NCBI GenBank assembly: GCA_002308235.1
Contig: DBVS01000088.1
Coordinates: forward strand, 1-13,936
Reading direction: 5' to 3'
From: Lachnospiraceae bacterium UBA1258
GTDB lineage: Bacteria; Bacillota; Clostridia; Lachnospirales; Lachnospiraceae
DNA length: 13,936 nt
The notes beneath the pieces are model-generated. The model made no database searches and was not told the DNA's origin. It worked only from the letters and a program-made list of their open reading frames with translations. The position numbers and the translations under genes are program-made. Positions 1-7,161 of this stretch are shown piece by piece. Each line of letters starts with the position of its first letter. Positions within the stretch are counted from its first letter, which is position 1.

Positions 1-524
1 GCTCCTCTTACGAGAATGTAGTCCGCAAACCAGCCGTTTGTGTGTACGTCGTCGTCGGGAAGAAGTCCGTATACGTCGGCGCCTCCCACATTCTTTTTGT
101 TAAGGTCGAACATGGTGATGTCCGGGTTATCCTTAAATATCATACAGGTTACGATCTTGTCGCCCACACTTACGGGCTTTCCGGCGCTGTCGACTTTAAC
201 ATTCTTACCAAGCTTAACTATTTCGCCGGTTCCTTCGTGGCCGAGTGCCACGGGTATGAGACCGAAGGGGTCTCTCTTGTATTCGTGTGAATCGGTTCCG
301 CAGATTCCGCATCCTTCCACTCTTACGAGAATGTCGTCATCTCCGACTTCCGGCATGGGGAATTCCTTAACTTCCATCTTGCCAAGCTCGGTGAGCATTG
401 CAACCCTTGCTTTGGCAGGAATGGAAACGTTTGAAGAAGTCCCGCGGGATACGGTTCCCGTTCCCGAAAGATTGGAAAGAACCTGCTTAACGATTTCTTC
501 AATTTGTTGGTTGTTGATATCCAT
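1..524 (-). CDS. Zinc-type alcohol dehydrogenase with N-terminal encapsulation peptide (3' end beyond window)
   Basis: Partial gene. The ATG at 524 has AGGAG seven bases or so upstream, and the reading frame stays open for 174 codons to the left edge. Residues 1-20 (MDINNQQIEEIVKQVLSNLS) form an amphipathic helix of the kind that targets enzymes into bacterial microcompartments. A linker of about 18 residues then leads into a medium-chain dehydrogenase catalytic domain. Visible landmarks are CGTDSH (C75 as likely catalytic zinc ligand) and GHEGTGE (H96, E97). The stretch after GDKIVTC (121-127) lacks the usual four-cysteine structural-zinc lobe. Inferred role: NADH-dependent reduction of lactaldehyde to 1,2-propanediol and/or propionaldehyde to 1-propanol, which regenerates NAD+ for the neighbouring aldehyde dehydrogenase. 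It is the last visible gene of the operon and is separated from the aldehyde dehydrogenase by a repeat-containing gap. The family is confident; the substrate is inferred from context. Confidence 0.88.
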   Translation of the reverse strand, partial: MDINNQQIEEIVKQVLSNLSGTGTVSRGTSSNVSIPAKARVAMLTELGKMEVKEFPMPEVGDDDILVRVEGCGICGTDSHEYKRDPFGLIPVALGHEGTGEIVKLGKNVKVDSAGKPVSVGDKIVTCMIFKDNPDITMFDLNKKNVGGADVYGLLPDDDVHTNGWFADYILVRG

Positions 525-557
525 ATGAATCTCCTAAATTTTTTGGCTTAATTTACT

Positions 558-632
558 CCGTTCAGGCGCCACTCAGGCTGTCGAGCAAAACGCTCGACGA
601 ACGGCGCTCAGCCTGTCGAGCGAAAGCTCGAC
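558..632. repeat. REP-like tandem palindromes between aldehyde and alcohol dehydrogenase genes
   Basis: Two strong hairpins lie side by side. One is GTCGAGC-aaaac-GCTCGAC at 580-598 and the other is GTCGAGC-gaaa-GCTCGAC at 615-632. The first is enclosed by a further inverted pair, CCGTTC (558-563) and GAACGG (599-604). CAGGCTG (574-580) is complementary to CAGCCTG (609-615), so alternative folds are possible. There is no U-tract, so this is not a standard terminator. It fills almost the whole gap between two operon genes. It may stabilise or process the mRNA, or be a mobile REP-type remnant. Confidence 0.75.
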
Positions 633-634
633 AA

Positions 635-2026
635 CTATCGTATGCACAGGCTGTCGGACATGGTGCAGCGTCTTCTCTTGGTGAAGGTGGCGGCACTGGT
701 AAGTCCTTCGCCCGTACGGCTTGCAATGGTAAATGTGGGGAAGCCTTCGCCTCCGAAACCGAGGGCCGCATAGGAGGGGCCGTTCTTTACCAGGATTGCC
801 GTATCGATGGCTCTTGCGTACTCAGTGATACGGTCCACATTCTTTGAGTGGATGTGAGCACTGTGTCTGTTTCCGTGTTCAAGCCATACAGCCTGGCTTA
901 CCGCATCCTTAAAGTCCTTGGCACGGACGATACCGAGGATTGGCATCATAAGTTCCGTGGTGATGAGAGGATGTTCCTTGGGGCCTTCAAAGATGATGCA
1001 GCGGGTTCCTTCGGGAGCGTCGACTCCGACCATCTTAAGAAGAACCTTTGCGCTTCTTCCTACGCACTTTCTGTTTAATGCGCCCTTTTCGGTGATAACG
1101 GTCTTAATGAGCTTATCCTGAATCTCTTTGGAAGCAAGGAAGCAGCCCTGTTCCTTCACCATGTATCCCATGAGTTCGTCGCAAATCTTGTCAACCGCAA
1201 CAACTTCTTTTTCGGCGATACACGGAAGATTGTTGTCAAAGGTGCATCCGTTTACGATGTCCTCCGCAGCCTTTCTGATATCTGCGGTCTCATCCACAAG
1301 AGCCGGAGGATTTCCGGCACCTGCGCCGATTCCTCTCTTACCGCTTGAAAGAACTGCGGTAACAACTCCGGGGCCGCCTGTGGCAACAAGAAGCGGAATG
1401 TCCTTGTGCTTCATCATAATCGCGCTTGAATCAAGTGTGGGATTCTCAACCGTGCAGGCCACGTTGTCGGGTCCGCCGGCTTCAAGAGAAGCTTCATTCA
1501 CAAGATTGATTGCAAATATCGAAGTCTTGATAGCCTGGGGATGGGGATTGAACACAACCGTATTTCCGCCCGCAAGCATACCCATTGAATTACAAAGCAC
1601 GGTTTCGCTTGGATTCGTGCAGGGAGTGATGGCTCCGATAACACCGAAGGGTCCCATTTCCACGAGAGTCAGTCCTCTGTCTCCGGACCATGCAGTGGTG
1701 GTGATGTCTTCGGTACCGGGTGTCTTCTCGGCAACAAGAAGGTGCTTTAAGATCTTGTCGCCCACATTACCCATTCCGGTCTCGTCAACGCCCATCCTTG
1801 CAAGGGTCTCGGCATTTTCTTTAATTTTTCTTCTGATTACGGATATTATCTTTTCGCGTTGGTCCATACTCATGACTCTCACAACGCGCTGGGCTTCTTT
1901 TGCTTTTTCGATTGCCTCGTTCATGTCGGTAAATACGCCGTGCATCTGAGCATTGGGTGTACCGAGCTTAACCTTGGCAATAACCTCGCCCACTATAGCC
2001 TTTATCTGGCTTTCGGTCATTTCCAT
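635..2026 (-). CDS. pduP: CoA-acylating aldehyde dehydrogenase (PduP/EutE family), microcompartment-targeted
   Basis: This 463-residue enzyme should convert propionaldehyde (from the dehydratase) to propionyl-CoA with reduction of NAD+. The N-terminus (residues 3-19, MTESQIKAIVGEVIAKV) is an amphipathic encapsulation-type helix. A short linker follows, then the aldehyde dehydrogenase fold. Visible landmarks are TPCTNPS (134-140), TGGPG (216-220), the catalytic cysteine C269 in NNLPC, E359 in TTELMMP, and the family-typical basic C-terminus FTKRRRC (448-454). Length is normal for PduP/EutE. The ATG at 2026 is preceded by AAAGGAG seven bases upstream; an in-frame ATG two codons later is an alternative. 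It lies 24 bases after the aldolase gene. The stop codon abuts a palindromic repeat, and the last codons share CAGGCTGTCG with that repeat. Family assignment is very likely; propionaldehyde as substrate is inferred from the neighbours. Confidence 0.93.
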   Translation of the reverse strand: MEMTESQIKAIVGEVIAKVKLGTPNAQMHGVFTDMNEAIEKAKEAQRVVRVMSMDQREKIISVIRRKIKENAETLARMGVDETGMGNVGDKILKHLLVAEKTPGTEDITTTAWSGDRGLTLVEMGPFGVIGAITPCTNPSETVLCNSMGMLAGGNTVVFNPHPQAIKTSIFAINLVNEASLEAGGPDNVACTVENPTLDSSAIMMKHKDIPLLVATGGPGVVTAVLSSGKRGIGAGAGNPPALVDETADIRKAAEDIVNGCTFDNNLPCIAEKEVVAVDKICDELMGYMVKEQGCFLASKEIQDKLIKTVITEKGALNRKCVGRSAKVLLKMVGVDAPEGTRCIIFEGPKEHPLITTELMMPILGIVRAKDFKDAVSQAVWLEHGNRHSAHIHSKNVDRITEYARAIDTAILVKNGPSYAALGFGGEGFPTFTIASRTGEGLTSAATFTKRRRCTMSDSLCIR

Positions 2027-2050
2027 ATCATTTCTCCTTTGATCAAAGGG

Positions 2051-2920
2051 TTATTTCATCTCCGATACTACTTTACGAACGATCTCCGCTATCATTGCTT
2101 CGTTAACGCCTCCGTTTGAAGGAGCGCTTGCAGAAGAAGAAAGATCGCTGAAGTCGTAGTTGTAACCGGGCATGGTCTTCATAATTTCGGGGTCGCAGCC
2201 TGCGCAGCTTCCGCCGCAGTTGTGGCAGTTATCCTTGCCCTGATTCAGGCATACATTTGCGGGATGCTTACCGGGCATACCGAATTTACGTCTGATTTCG
2301 TAAAGCTTCTTGATATTTGCTTTGTCAAATTCCTTGGGTCCGCCGAGCATCTTTGCTTTGTAAAGAAGCTCTGCATAGAATTCAACGCTCTCCATTTTAT
2401 GATAAGCCGCAAGAAGATCCGTGCTCCAGGAAAGAGCGCCGTGGCTTTCAAGTAAAACCGCATCAAAGTAAGGAAGATACTTTTCAAGATTATCGGGAAT
2501 CTCCATGGTGGAAGGTGTGCCGTATTCGGCAATGGGCACGCACCCGAGTGAGATAACCGCTTCGGGCATAATGGGCTGGGTAAGCGGAATACCTGCAATT
2601 GCAAATGCGGTTGCGAAGGTGGGATGAGCGTGTACAACACTTCCTACATCGGGACGCTTCTCATAAACTCTCATGTGCATCTTTATTTCGCTCGAAGGTT
2701 TAAAGCCTTTGTTTGCCTGAAGTACATTACCCTTTTCGTCAACCTTGCAGATGAATTCGGGGGTCATGAAGCCCTTGGAAACACCTGTGGGTGTGCAAAG
2801 GAATTCGTGATCGTTGAGCTTAACGGAGATGTTACCGTCGTTGGCCGCAACCATGTTCCTTCCGTAAATGCGCTTTCCTATGTCGCATATCTGTTTTTTG
2901 ATCTCAAGTTCGTTAACCAT
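2051..2920 (-). CDS. Class II aldolase (fuculose/rhamnulose-1-phosphate type) with Cys-rich tail and C-terminal encapsulation helix
   Basis: This 289-residue protein has a FucA/AraD-type zinc aldolase core at about residues 1-215. The metal ligands are recognisable: H97 and H99 in HAHP, H160 in ESHGAL, and E78 in SSEIKMH as catalytic acid. The expected reaction is retro-aldol cleavage of L-fuculose-1-phosphate or L-rhamnulose-1-phosphate to DHAP and L-lactaldehyde, the source of 1,2-propanediol. FucA itself is about 215 residues, so about 70 are extra. C224, C232, C235, C239 and C242 form a CxxCxxxCxxC cluster. A Ser/Pro/Gly-rich linker (about 259-271) follows, then an amphipathic helix (272-289, ending IAEIVRKVVSEMK) typical of microcompartment targeting. 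The start has AGGAGG inside the end of the preceding gene and one base separates the two genes. The aldolase family is certain; which sugar phosphate it uses cannot be told from sequence. Confidence 0.92.
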   Translation of the reverse strand: MVNELEIKKQICDIGKRIYGRNMVAANDGNISVKLNDHEFLCTPTGVSKGFMTPEFICKVDEKGNVLQANKGFKPSSEIKMHMRVYEKRPDVGSVVHAHPTFATAFAIAGIPLTQPIMPEAVISLGCVPIAEYGTPSTMEIPDNLEKYLPYFDAVLLESHGALSWSTDLLAAYHKMESVEFYAELLYKAKMLGGPKEFDKANIKKLYEIRRKFGMPGKHPANVCLNQGKDNCHNCGGSCAGCDPEIMKTMPGYNYDFSDLSSSASAPSNGGVNEAMIAEIVRKVVSEMK

Positions 2921-2921
2921 T

Positions 2922-3374
2922 TTACTTTCCTCCTTGGTCGGTTTCTTTATCGTCTTTTAAATAATCAAGTATTTCTTTAACGCCTACCCCTTTAAGGGAA
3001 TTAACATGAAATATCTTTTTGCAACCCGCGATTTTAAGCCATCTGTCGGCTTGCGGGATGTTTGCCGTGGGTAAATCGATTTTTGTTACTATTCCGATGC
3101 ACTCTCTGTTTGCCTGGCTTGTTACGTTTGGCGGGAACAAAGAATAAGGTTCGTTGGCCGCTACCAGTATTCCGACCACATCGGCTTCGTATGTGTAAAG
3201 GGCAAGGGCCTTCCCGAGCCTGTGGCTCTGGGCGTATTCCCCGGGAGTGTCTATGACGCTTTCGTAGTGGTGAATGTCCTGTGTTTTGTAGTAGTGGATC
3301 TCTTCGCCCCGAAGCGCCTGGGTAAGTGTTGTCTTTCCCGCCTGGGACCTGCCCATAAGAATAAGCTTTCTCAT
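2922..3374 (-). CDS. eutP: EutP/PduV-type small GTPase of the microcompartment operon
   Basis: This 150-residue P-loop protein has the G1 motif GRSQAGKTT (8-16), G3 DTPGEY (42-47) and G4 TKID (97-100), the arrangement of the EutP/PduV family. The motif YALYTYEADVVGILV-like segment (about 57-71, here starting ALALYTYEAD) and the following ANEPYSLFPP are also family-like. These proteins accompany ethanolamine and propanediol microcompartments. PduV is reported to associate with the shell and the cytoskeleton, but the biochemical role is unsettled. The start codon overlaps the stop of the shell-protein gene by four bases (ATGA), which suggests translational coupling, and the next gene begins one base after its stop. 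The eutS-eutP pairing known from ethanolamine operons is kept here in a B12-independent locus. Confidence 0.9.
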   Translation of the reverse strand: MRKLILMGRSQAGKTTLTQALRGEEIHYYKTQDIHHYESVIDTPGEYAQSHRLGKALALYTYEADVVGILVAANEPYSLFPPNVTSQANRECIGIVTKIDLPTANIPQADRWLKIAGCKKIFHVNSLKGVGVKEILDYLKDDKETDQGGK

Positions 3375-3739
3375 GTTTTCGTCACTTCACAAACCGTATA
3401 TCCGAGTTTATCTCTCGTGTAGTCCCTCATGGCTTCCATTGCGGCTTCAACCTCGCTTACGGAACCCGTGATGATGAGTGAACCGCTGAAGCGATCCACG
3501 AATCCCAATGTGATGCCGCTTGCTTTGAGCGCCACATCCGCCATGATTATTGCGGTTTCCGACGGGGTGACGGTTGCGACCCCGATGGCTGCTTTGTCAT
3601 AGTCGATTTTGGGATCAAGGCCCAGTTTTTCATAAAGAACCTTGTCGGGACTTGCAATTATATGAGCCAGGGTTATCTGACAACCCGGAACATATTCCTG
3701 TATGATCCTCATGCGATCTTCAAGACCGTTTATTTCCAT
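3371..3739 (-). CDS. eutS: EutS/PduU-type circularly permuted microcompartment shell protein
   Basis: This 122-residue protein contains the family hallmark RIIQEYVPGCQITLAHIIA (residues 11-29), followed by TPSETAIIMADVALKASGI and GFVDRFSGSLIITGSV. These match the permuted single-BMC-domain shell proteins EutS and PduU. Such proteins form hexamers with an N-terminal beta-barrel over the pore and sit in microcompartment facets. The start is placed at the ATG at 3739 because AAGGAG lies four bases upstream; a longer reading to 3772 would add 11 residues not seen in the family. It is followed by the GTPase with a four-base overlap and preceded by the activase after 14 bases. It is the only shell protein in the window. 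It cannot build a closed shell alone, so hexamers and pentamers must be encoded elsewhere, probably beyond the left edge. Confidence 0.93.
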   Translation of the reverse strand: MEINGLEDRMRIIQEYVPGCQITLAHIIASPDKVLYEKLGLDPKIDYDKAAIGVATVTPSETAIIMADVALKASGITLGFVDRFSGSLIITGSVSEVEAAMEAMRDYTRDKLGYTVCEVTKT

Positions 3740-3753
3740 ATTACTCCTTCTTT

Positions 3754-4545
3754 CTATCCGCCTATACGGCAAACAAGCTTTGATACGCTCTCGACTTTTC
3801 TTTTGAGCATTTCCATGTGTTCGCCCGTAGGTTCCTTGATGTCTCCCATGAGATAGGGTCTTCCGAGACCTTCGTACTTGCCTTCCCCGAATCTGTGATA
3901 AGGAAGCAGGTGAATATCCGTAACACCCGGGAGCTTATCCGCGAACCTTGCTATATCGGCTATCTCATCCGCCGTTTCATTAAAGGTGGGGATCACGGGA
4001 ACTCTGATAATGAGTTTTGTAAGTCCGGACTCCGCTATCTTTCTGGCATTTTCAAGCATCAGGTCGTTTCTTCTTCCGGTAAAAGCCTCGTGTTTGGCGG
4101 GGTTCGTGTGCTTGATGTCCATCAAATATGTATCAAGAAAGGGAAGAATGCTTTCGATTACCTTAAAATCCGCACAGCCCATGCTTTCAAGTGCCGTGTT
4201 TATGCCGCGTTTCTTGGATTCCGCAAGCAAAGCTCTCGCAAAATCCGGCTGGCAAAGGCTTTCGCCCCCCGAAAGGGTGATTCCTCCGCCGCTTCGCCAA
4301 TAGTACTGTCTGTCTTTTTCGACAGTTTCCATGACCTCGGCGACCGTTACGTCTCTTCCGATGGTCTTTTCTTCGCCGAGAACCTTCATGGTCTCGATTT
4401 CCCTGCTCTGGGATTCGGGATTGCAGCACCATTTACACCGAAGTACGCAGCCCTTTAAAAAGACTATAGTGCGGATTCCCAGTCCGTCGTGAATCGAGTA
4501 ACGCTGTATATCAAATATTCTTCCGGTTACATCCAAATCATTCAT
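3754..4545 (-). CDS. Glycyl radical enzyme activase (radical SAM, minimal form without ferredoxin domain)
   Basis: This 263-residue radical-SAM protein should install the glycyl radical on the adjacent dehydratase by S-adenosylmethionine cleavage. The cluster-binding motif CX3CX2C is C33, C37 and C40, followed directly by C41 and NPES. Other landmarks are the N-terminal FDIQRYSIHDGLGIRTIVFLKGC block and GGGITLSGGE (86-95). Many activases of dehydratase-type glycyl radical enzymes carry an eight-cysteine ferredoxin-like insert after NPES. Here only a short cysteine-free linker (about 45-65) is present, as in pyruvate formate-lyase activase. The ATG overlaps the dehydratase stop by four bases (ATGA), which indicates coupled expression with its substrate. 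The ribosome binding site is weak, which fits coupling. Function is secure from motif plus neighbour. Confidence 0.94.
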   Translation of the reverse strand: MNDLDVTGRIFDIQRYSIHDGLGIRTIVFLKGCVLRCKWCCNPESQSREIETMKVLGEEKTIGRDVTVAEVMETVEKDRQYYWRSGGGITLSGGESLCQPDFARALLAESKKRGINTALESMGCADFKVIESILPFLDTYLMDIKHTNPAKHEAFTGRRNDLMLENARKIAESGLTKLIIRVPVIPTFNETADEIADIARFADKLPGVTDIHLLPYHRFGEGKYEGLGRPYLMGDIKEPTGEHMEMLKRKVESVSKLVCRIGG

Positions 4546-7088
4546 CGGTTAAATGCCTGCTCCGTTCGTCTGATGATATCATCCTGCAGACTCTTTGAAA
4601 GGGTGGTAAACAGTGCCGAATATCCCGCAACCCTCACTACCAGATGTCGATAGTTTTCGGGGTGCTTCTGGGCATCAAGAAGGGTCTCCCTGGATACCAC
4701 GTTAAACTGCATGTGCATTCCCTTTCTGTCAAAGAAAGTGCGGATCAAATCCACAAACTTGTGAAGTCCTTCTTCGCCCGCAAGAGCCGAAGGATGGAAC
4801 TTCTGGTTGAAAAGGGTTCCGTTGGAAGCAATTCCGTGATCAAGCTTTGAAACGGAATTGGCGCAGGCCGTAGGACCGTTTACGTCTTTGCCTGCCGAAG
4901 GCGAAACACCGTCCGCAACCGGCATTCCCGCAAGACGCCCGTCGGGTGTTGCTCCCGTGGTGGCACCTAAGGGTACATTGGCTGATACCGGGTAAAGACC
5001 CGCCTGGAATCGTCCGCCTCTGGGATTCTTATATTTAAGAAGCGGTCTTGTATATGTGTAGGCCACATCTCTTGCAAAGAGGTCCACCGTGTCGTCATCG
5101 TTTCCGAACTTGGGAACCTTCGCAATAAGCTTTAATATTTCGTCAAATCTCTTTTTGTCTTCTTCCGTCACGGACTCTTCGATTACTTTCTTGGTAAGAG
5201 TCATAACCTTTGAAGGTTCGGGAACCACGCCCTGCTTGATGAACTCGGCCGTAATCCGTCCCGCGAATTCTCTTACAACCGGAGCTGCGGCGCCCTTGCC
5301 GTAGTTAAACATAAGCGCTTTCTTAAGCTCTGCCATGGTGACCTTTTTCTCGTCGTATACCAGGGTCTTGATGGCATACAAAGAATCTGCCATGTTGGCG
5401 ATTCCAAAGCCCTGCGGCCCCGTAAAGTTGTATACGCATCCGCCCTGCTCGGGAGTCTTTCCGCGCTTCATGCAGTCATCCAAAAGGCTTGCAAGGAAGG
5501 GAAGGGGCGCTCTCTCGGCATGAGCCATGTCAATCGAGTTATCTGCATTTACCAAAAGGGAAATGAAGTAATTCTGCTGGGTTTTATAAGCCTCATAGAA
5601 TTCTTCGAAGGTGTCCATCTTAAGAACGTCTCCGGTCCTCGGTCCGATCTGCTCTCCCGCGTCCTCGCCGTCGGAAAATACAAGTTCCAGCGGTCTGCAC
5701 ATGTTGTAGAACGCTGCGTCGTGCCAGCCCATAGTCTTTCCCGCCTTCTGGGGTTCAACGCAACCGATTATGCCGTAATCCCTTGCTTCTTCCAAGGGGA
5801 GTCCCATACTCATAAGAGAAGGAATGATAACCTCATCATTGTAATAAGCGGGAAGTCCGATACCGGTCCTGGTTACCTCCGCCGCACGAAGCAAAAGTTC
5901 GTAAGGGGAACCGTTCCATACTCTGATGGAAAGGGAAGGCATGGGAAGAAATACATGCATCGATGCGTCCAGGCACATGAAGGAAAGATCGTTTGTCACA
6001 TCAAGGCCTTCTTCGTTCTGTCCTCCCACTATCAGGTTCTGGAAGAGGCTGTAGCCCGCAAAGCCCTTGGCACTTTCCGCATCACGGCATTTATTCAGGT
6101 CGTTTAACTTGACCCAGATGCAGTCGATAAGTTCCTGGGCGAAGTTTCGGGTGATGACTCCTGCGTCAATGTCCCTCTTAAAATAGGGGAACATGTACTG
6201 ATCGAACCTTCCGGGAGAAATGGAATGTCCCGAGGATTCAAGCTGCAAAAGCTGCTGTACAAACCAGAAGCTCTGGCAGGCCTCATAAAAGCTCGTTGCA
6301 CCCTTGGCGGGTACGCGGCTTAAATTATCTGCGATCCTGTTAAGTTCTGCGGCTCTTACGGGGTCCGTACACTTCTTTGCCATTCCGAGGGCCAGTTCCC
6401 TGTAGCGTGCGGCGTAGTTCATGACCGCGTCACAGCTTATGATCATCGCTCTTAAAAGAGTGTTTTTCTCAGCGTAATTTGCATCCCCGAAGTTGCAGGT
6501 CTCAAGTTCCGCCTGCGCCTTTTCTTTGATGCCTTCAAAGCCTATCTCCAGCACTTCCCAGTATTTGCAGGTAAGATGTCCCACACCGTTGTAAAAATAG
6601 TTGCCGGGGGTAAACATGAAGTGGTCGATGGCTTTCTTTGTTTCGGGCGCCATATAGGAAGCCGCAAGTTCGGAAGTGGTCTTACCCTTCCAGTAAGCGT
6701 CGGCTTCTTTTAATTCTTTTTTGGTCTTTTCGGAAATAAAGAAAGGGTCTGCTTCTCTTGTGGCTACGGTATCGAATTCCGCTTCCAGCCATTCAAAAGA
6801 AAACTCGGGATATGTCTGACATCCGCGGGGCGCAAGGGTGGAACTTCCCACGATAAGCTCTCCGTCGCGGATAATGATCGGAATGTTTTTAAGAATATGG
6901 GCGAAAGCCTTGGCACGGCGCATGACCGTGGGTTCGCCTTCGGTTTCTTTAAAAGATTCTGTGATGAGACGCGCTCTGGCGGATTCAATTTCGGGCATCT
7001 TGGCAAACAGATCTTTAACAAGCTTGTCAATACGCTCGGTTTTGGGTTCTCTAGCACTGTTATATTTATATGTGGAGTGCTCTGCCAT
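4542..7088 (-). CDS. B12-independent diol/glycerol dehydratase-type glycyl radical enzyme
   Basis: This 848-residue enzyme probably dehydrates 1,2-propanediol to propionaldehyde. The C-terminal radical motif VVRVAGYSA places the glycyl radical at G822, and the thiyl cysteine is C443 in IIGCVEP. H171, H288/S289, E445 and D457 sit at positions equivalent to the substrate-binding His, Ser, Glu and Asp known from the Clostridium butyricum glycerol dehydratase, which supports a diol rather than a choline or pyruvate substrate. Compared with that roughly 790-residue enzyme, about 45-50 residues are added around 595-650 (rich in charged residues), and the N-terminus is slightly longer. No clear encapsulation helix is visible. 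It is the first gene of the operon, behind a consensus promoter and two dyads, and its stop overlaps the activase start. Glycerol is a possible alternative substrate; the aldolase nearby favours 1,2-propanediol. The upstream ribosome binding site (GCAGG) is weak. Confidence 0.94.
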   Translation of the reverse strand: MAEHSTYKYNSAREPKTERIDKLVKDLFAKMPEIESARARLITESFKETEGEPTVMRRAKAFAHILKNIPIIIRDGELIVGSSTLAPRGCQTYPEFSFEWLEAEFDTVATREADPFFISEKTKKELKEADAYWKGKTTSELAASYMAPETKKAIDHFMFTPGNYFYNGVGHLTCKYWEVLEIGFEGIKEKAQAELETCNFGDANYAEKNTLLRAMIISCDAVMNYAARYRELALGMAKKCTDPVRAAELNRIADNLSRVPAKGATSFYEACQSFWFVQQLLQLESSGHSISPGRFDQYMFPYFKRDIDAGVITRNFAQELIDCIWVKLNDLNKCRDAESAKGFAGYSLFQNLIVGGQNEEGLDVTNDLSFMCLDASMHVFLPMPSLSIRVWNGSPYELLLRAAEVTRTGIGLPAYYNDEVIIPSLMSMGLPLEEARDYGIIGCVEPQKAGKTMGWHDAAFYNMCRPLELVFSDGEDAGEQIGPRTGDVLKMDTFEEFYEAYKTQQNYFISLLVNADNSIDMAHAERAPLPFLASLLDDCMKRGKTPEQGGCVYNFTGPQGFGIANMADSLYAIKTLVYDEKKVTMAELKKALMFNYGKGAAAPVVREFAGRITAEFIKQGVVPEPSKVMTLTKKVIEESVTEEDKKRFDEILKLIAKVPKFGNDDDTVDLFARDVAYTYTRPLLKYKNPRGGRFQAGLYPVSANVPLGATTGATPDGRLAGMPVADGVSPSAGKDVNGPTACANSVSKLDHGIASNGTLFNQKFHPSALAGEEGLHKFVDLIRTFFDRKGMHMQFNVVSRETLLDAQKHPENYRHLVVRVAGYSALFTTLSKSLQDDIIRRTEQAFNR

Positions 7089-7099
7089 AATCAGCCTGC

Positions 7100-7122
7100 T
7101 TTCTGACCGTTTTGGTCAAAAA
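7100..7122 (-). promoter_or_regulatory. Leader hairpin just upstream of the dehydratase start
   Basis: On the transcript, UUUUUGACC-aaaac-GGUCAGAAA can pair over nine base pairs, one of them G-U, with a five-base loop. The hairpin ends 11 bases before the ATG and next to a weak Shine-Dalgarno. As DNA it is the imperfect dyad TGACC-N5-GGTCA. It could be an operator, or it could modulate translation. Which one cannot be decided from sequence. Confidence 0.5.
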
Positions 7123-7133
7123 TCAACAAGAAT

Positions 7134-7149
7134 CAAAGAATATTCCTTG
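7134..7149. promoter_or_regulatory. Near-perfect 16-bp palindrome, candidate operator
   Basis: CAAAGAATATTCCTTG is palindromic in seven of eight pairs. It lies 13-28 bases downstream of the -10 box of the dehydratase promoter, so it covers the initially transcribed region. That is a normal place for a repressor operator. No cognate regulator gene is in the window. Confidence 0.5.
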
Positions 7150-7161
7150 TGTTTCAGACTG

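Noticed and set aside
558..632. CRISPR array or transcription terminator
   Set aside because: Only two hairpin units with no regular spacers, and no U-tract after either stem.
1128..1949. Plus-strand open frame of 273 codons
   Set aside because: Antisense shadow of the aldehyde dehydrogenase gene; no recognisable domain.
3817..4458. Plus-strand open frame of 213 codons
   Set aside because: Antisense to the activase gene, whose motifs are unambiguous; no ribosome binding site or family signal.
5520..6107. Plus-strand open frame of 195 codons
   Set aside because: Antisense to the dehydratase gene and not protein-like in composition.
7100..7122. Catabolite-control (cre) site
   Set aside because: The dyad TGACC-N5-GGTCA does not fit the usual cre pattern with a central CG step in a 14-base box.
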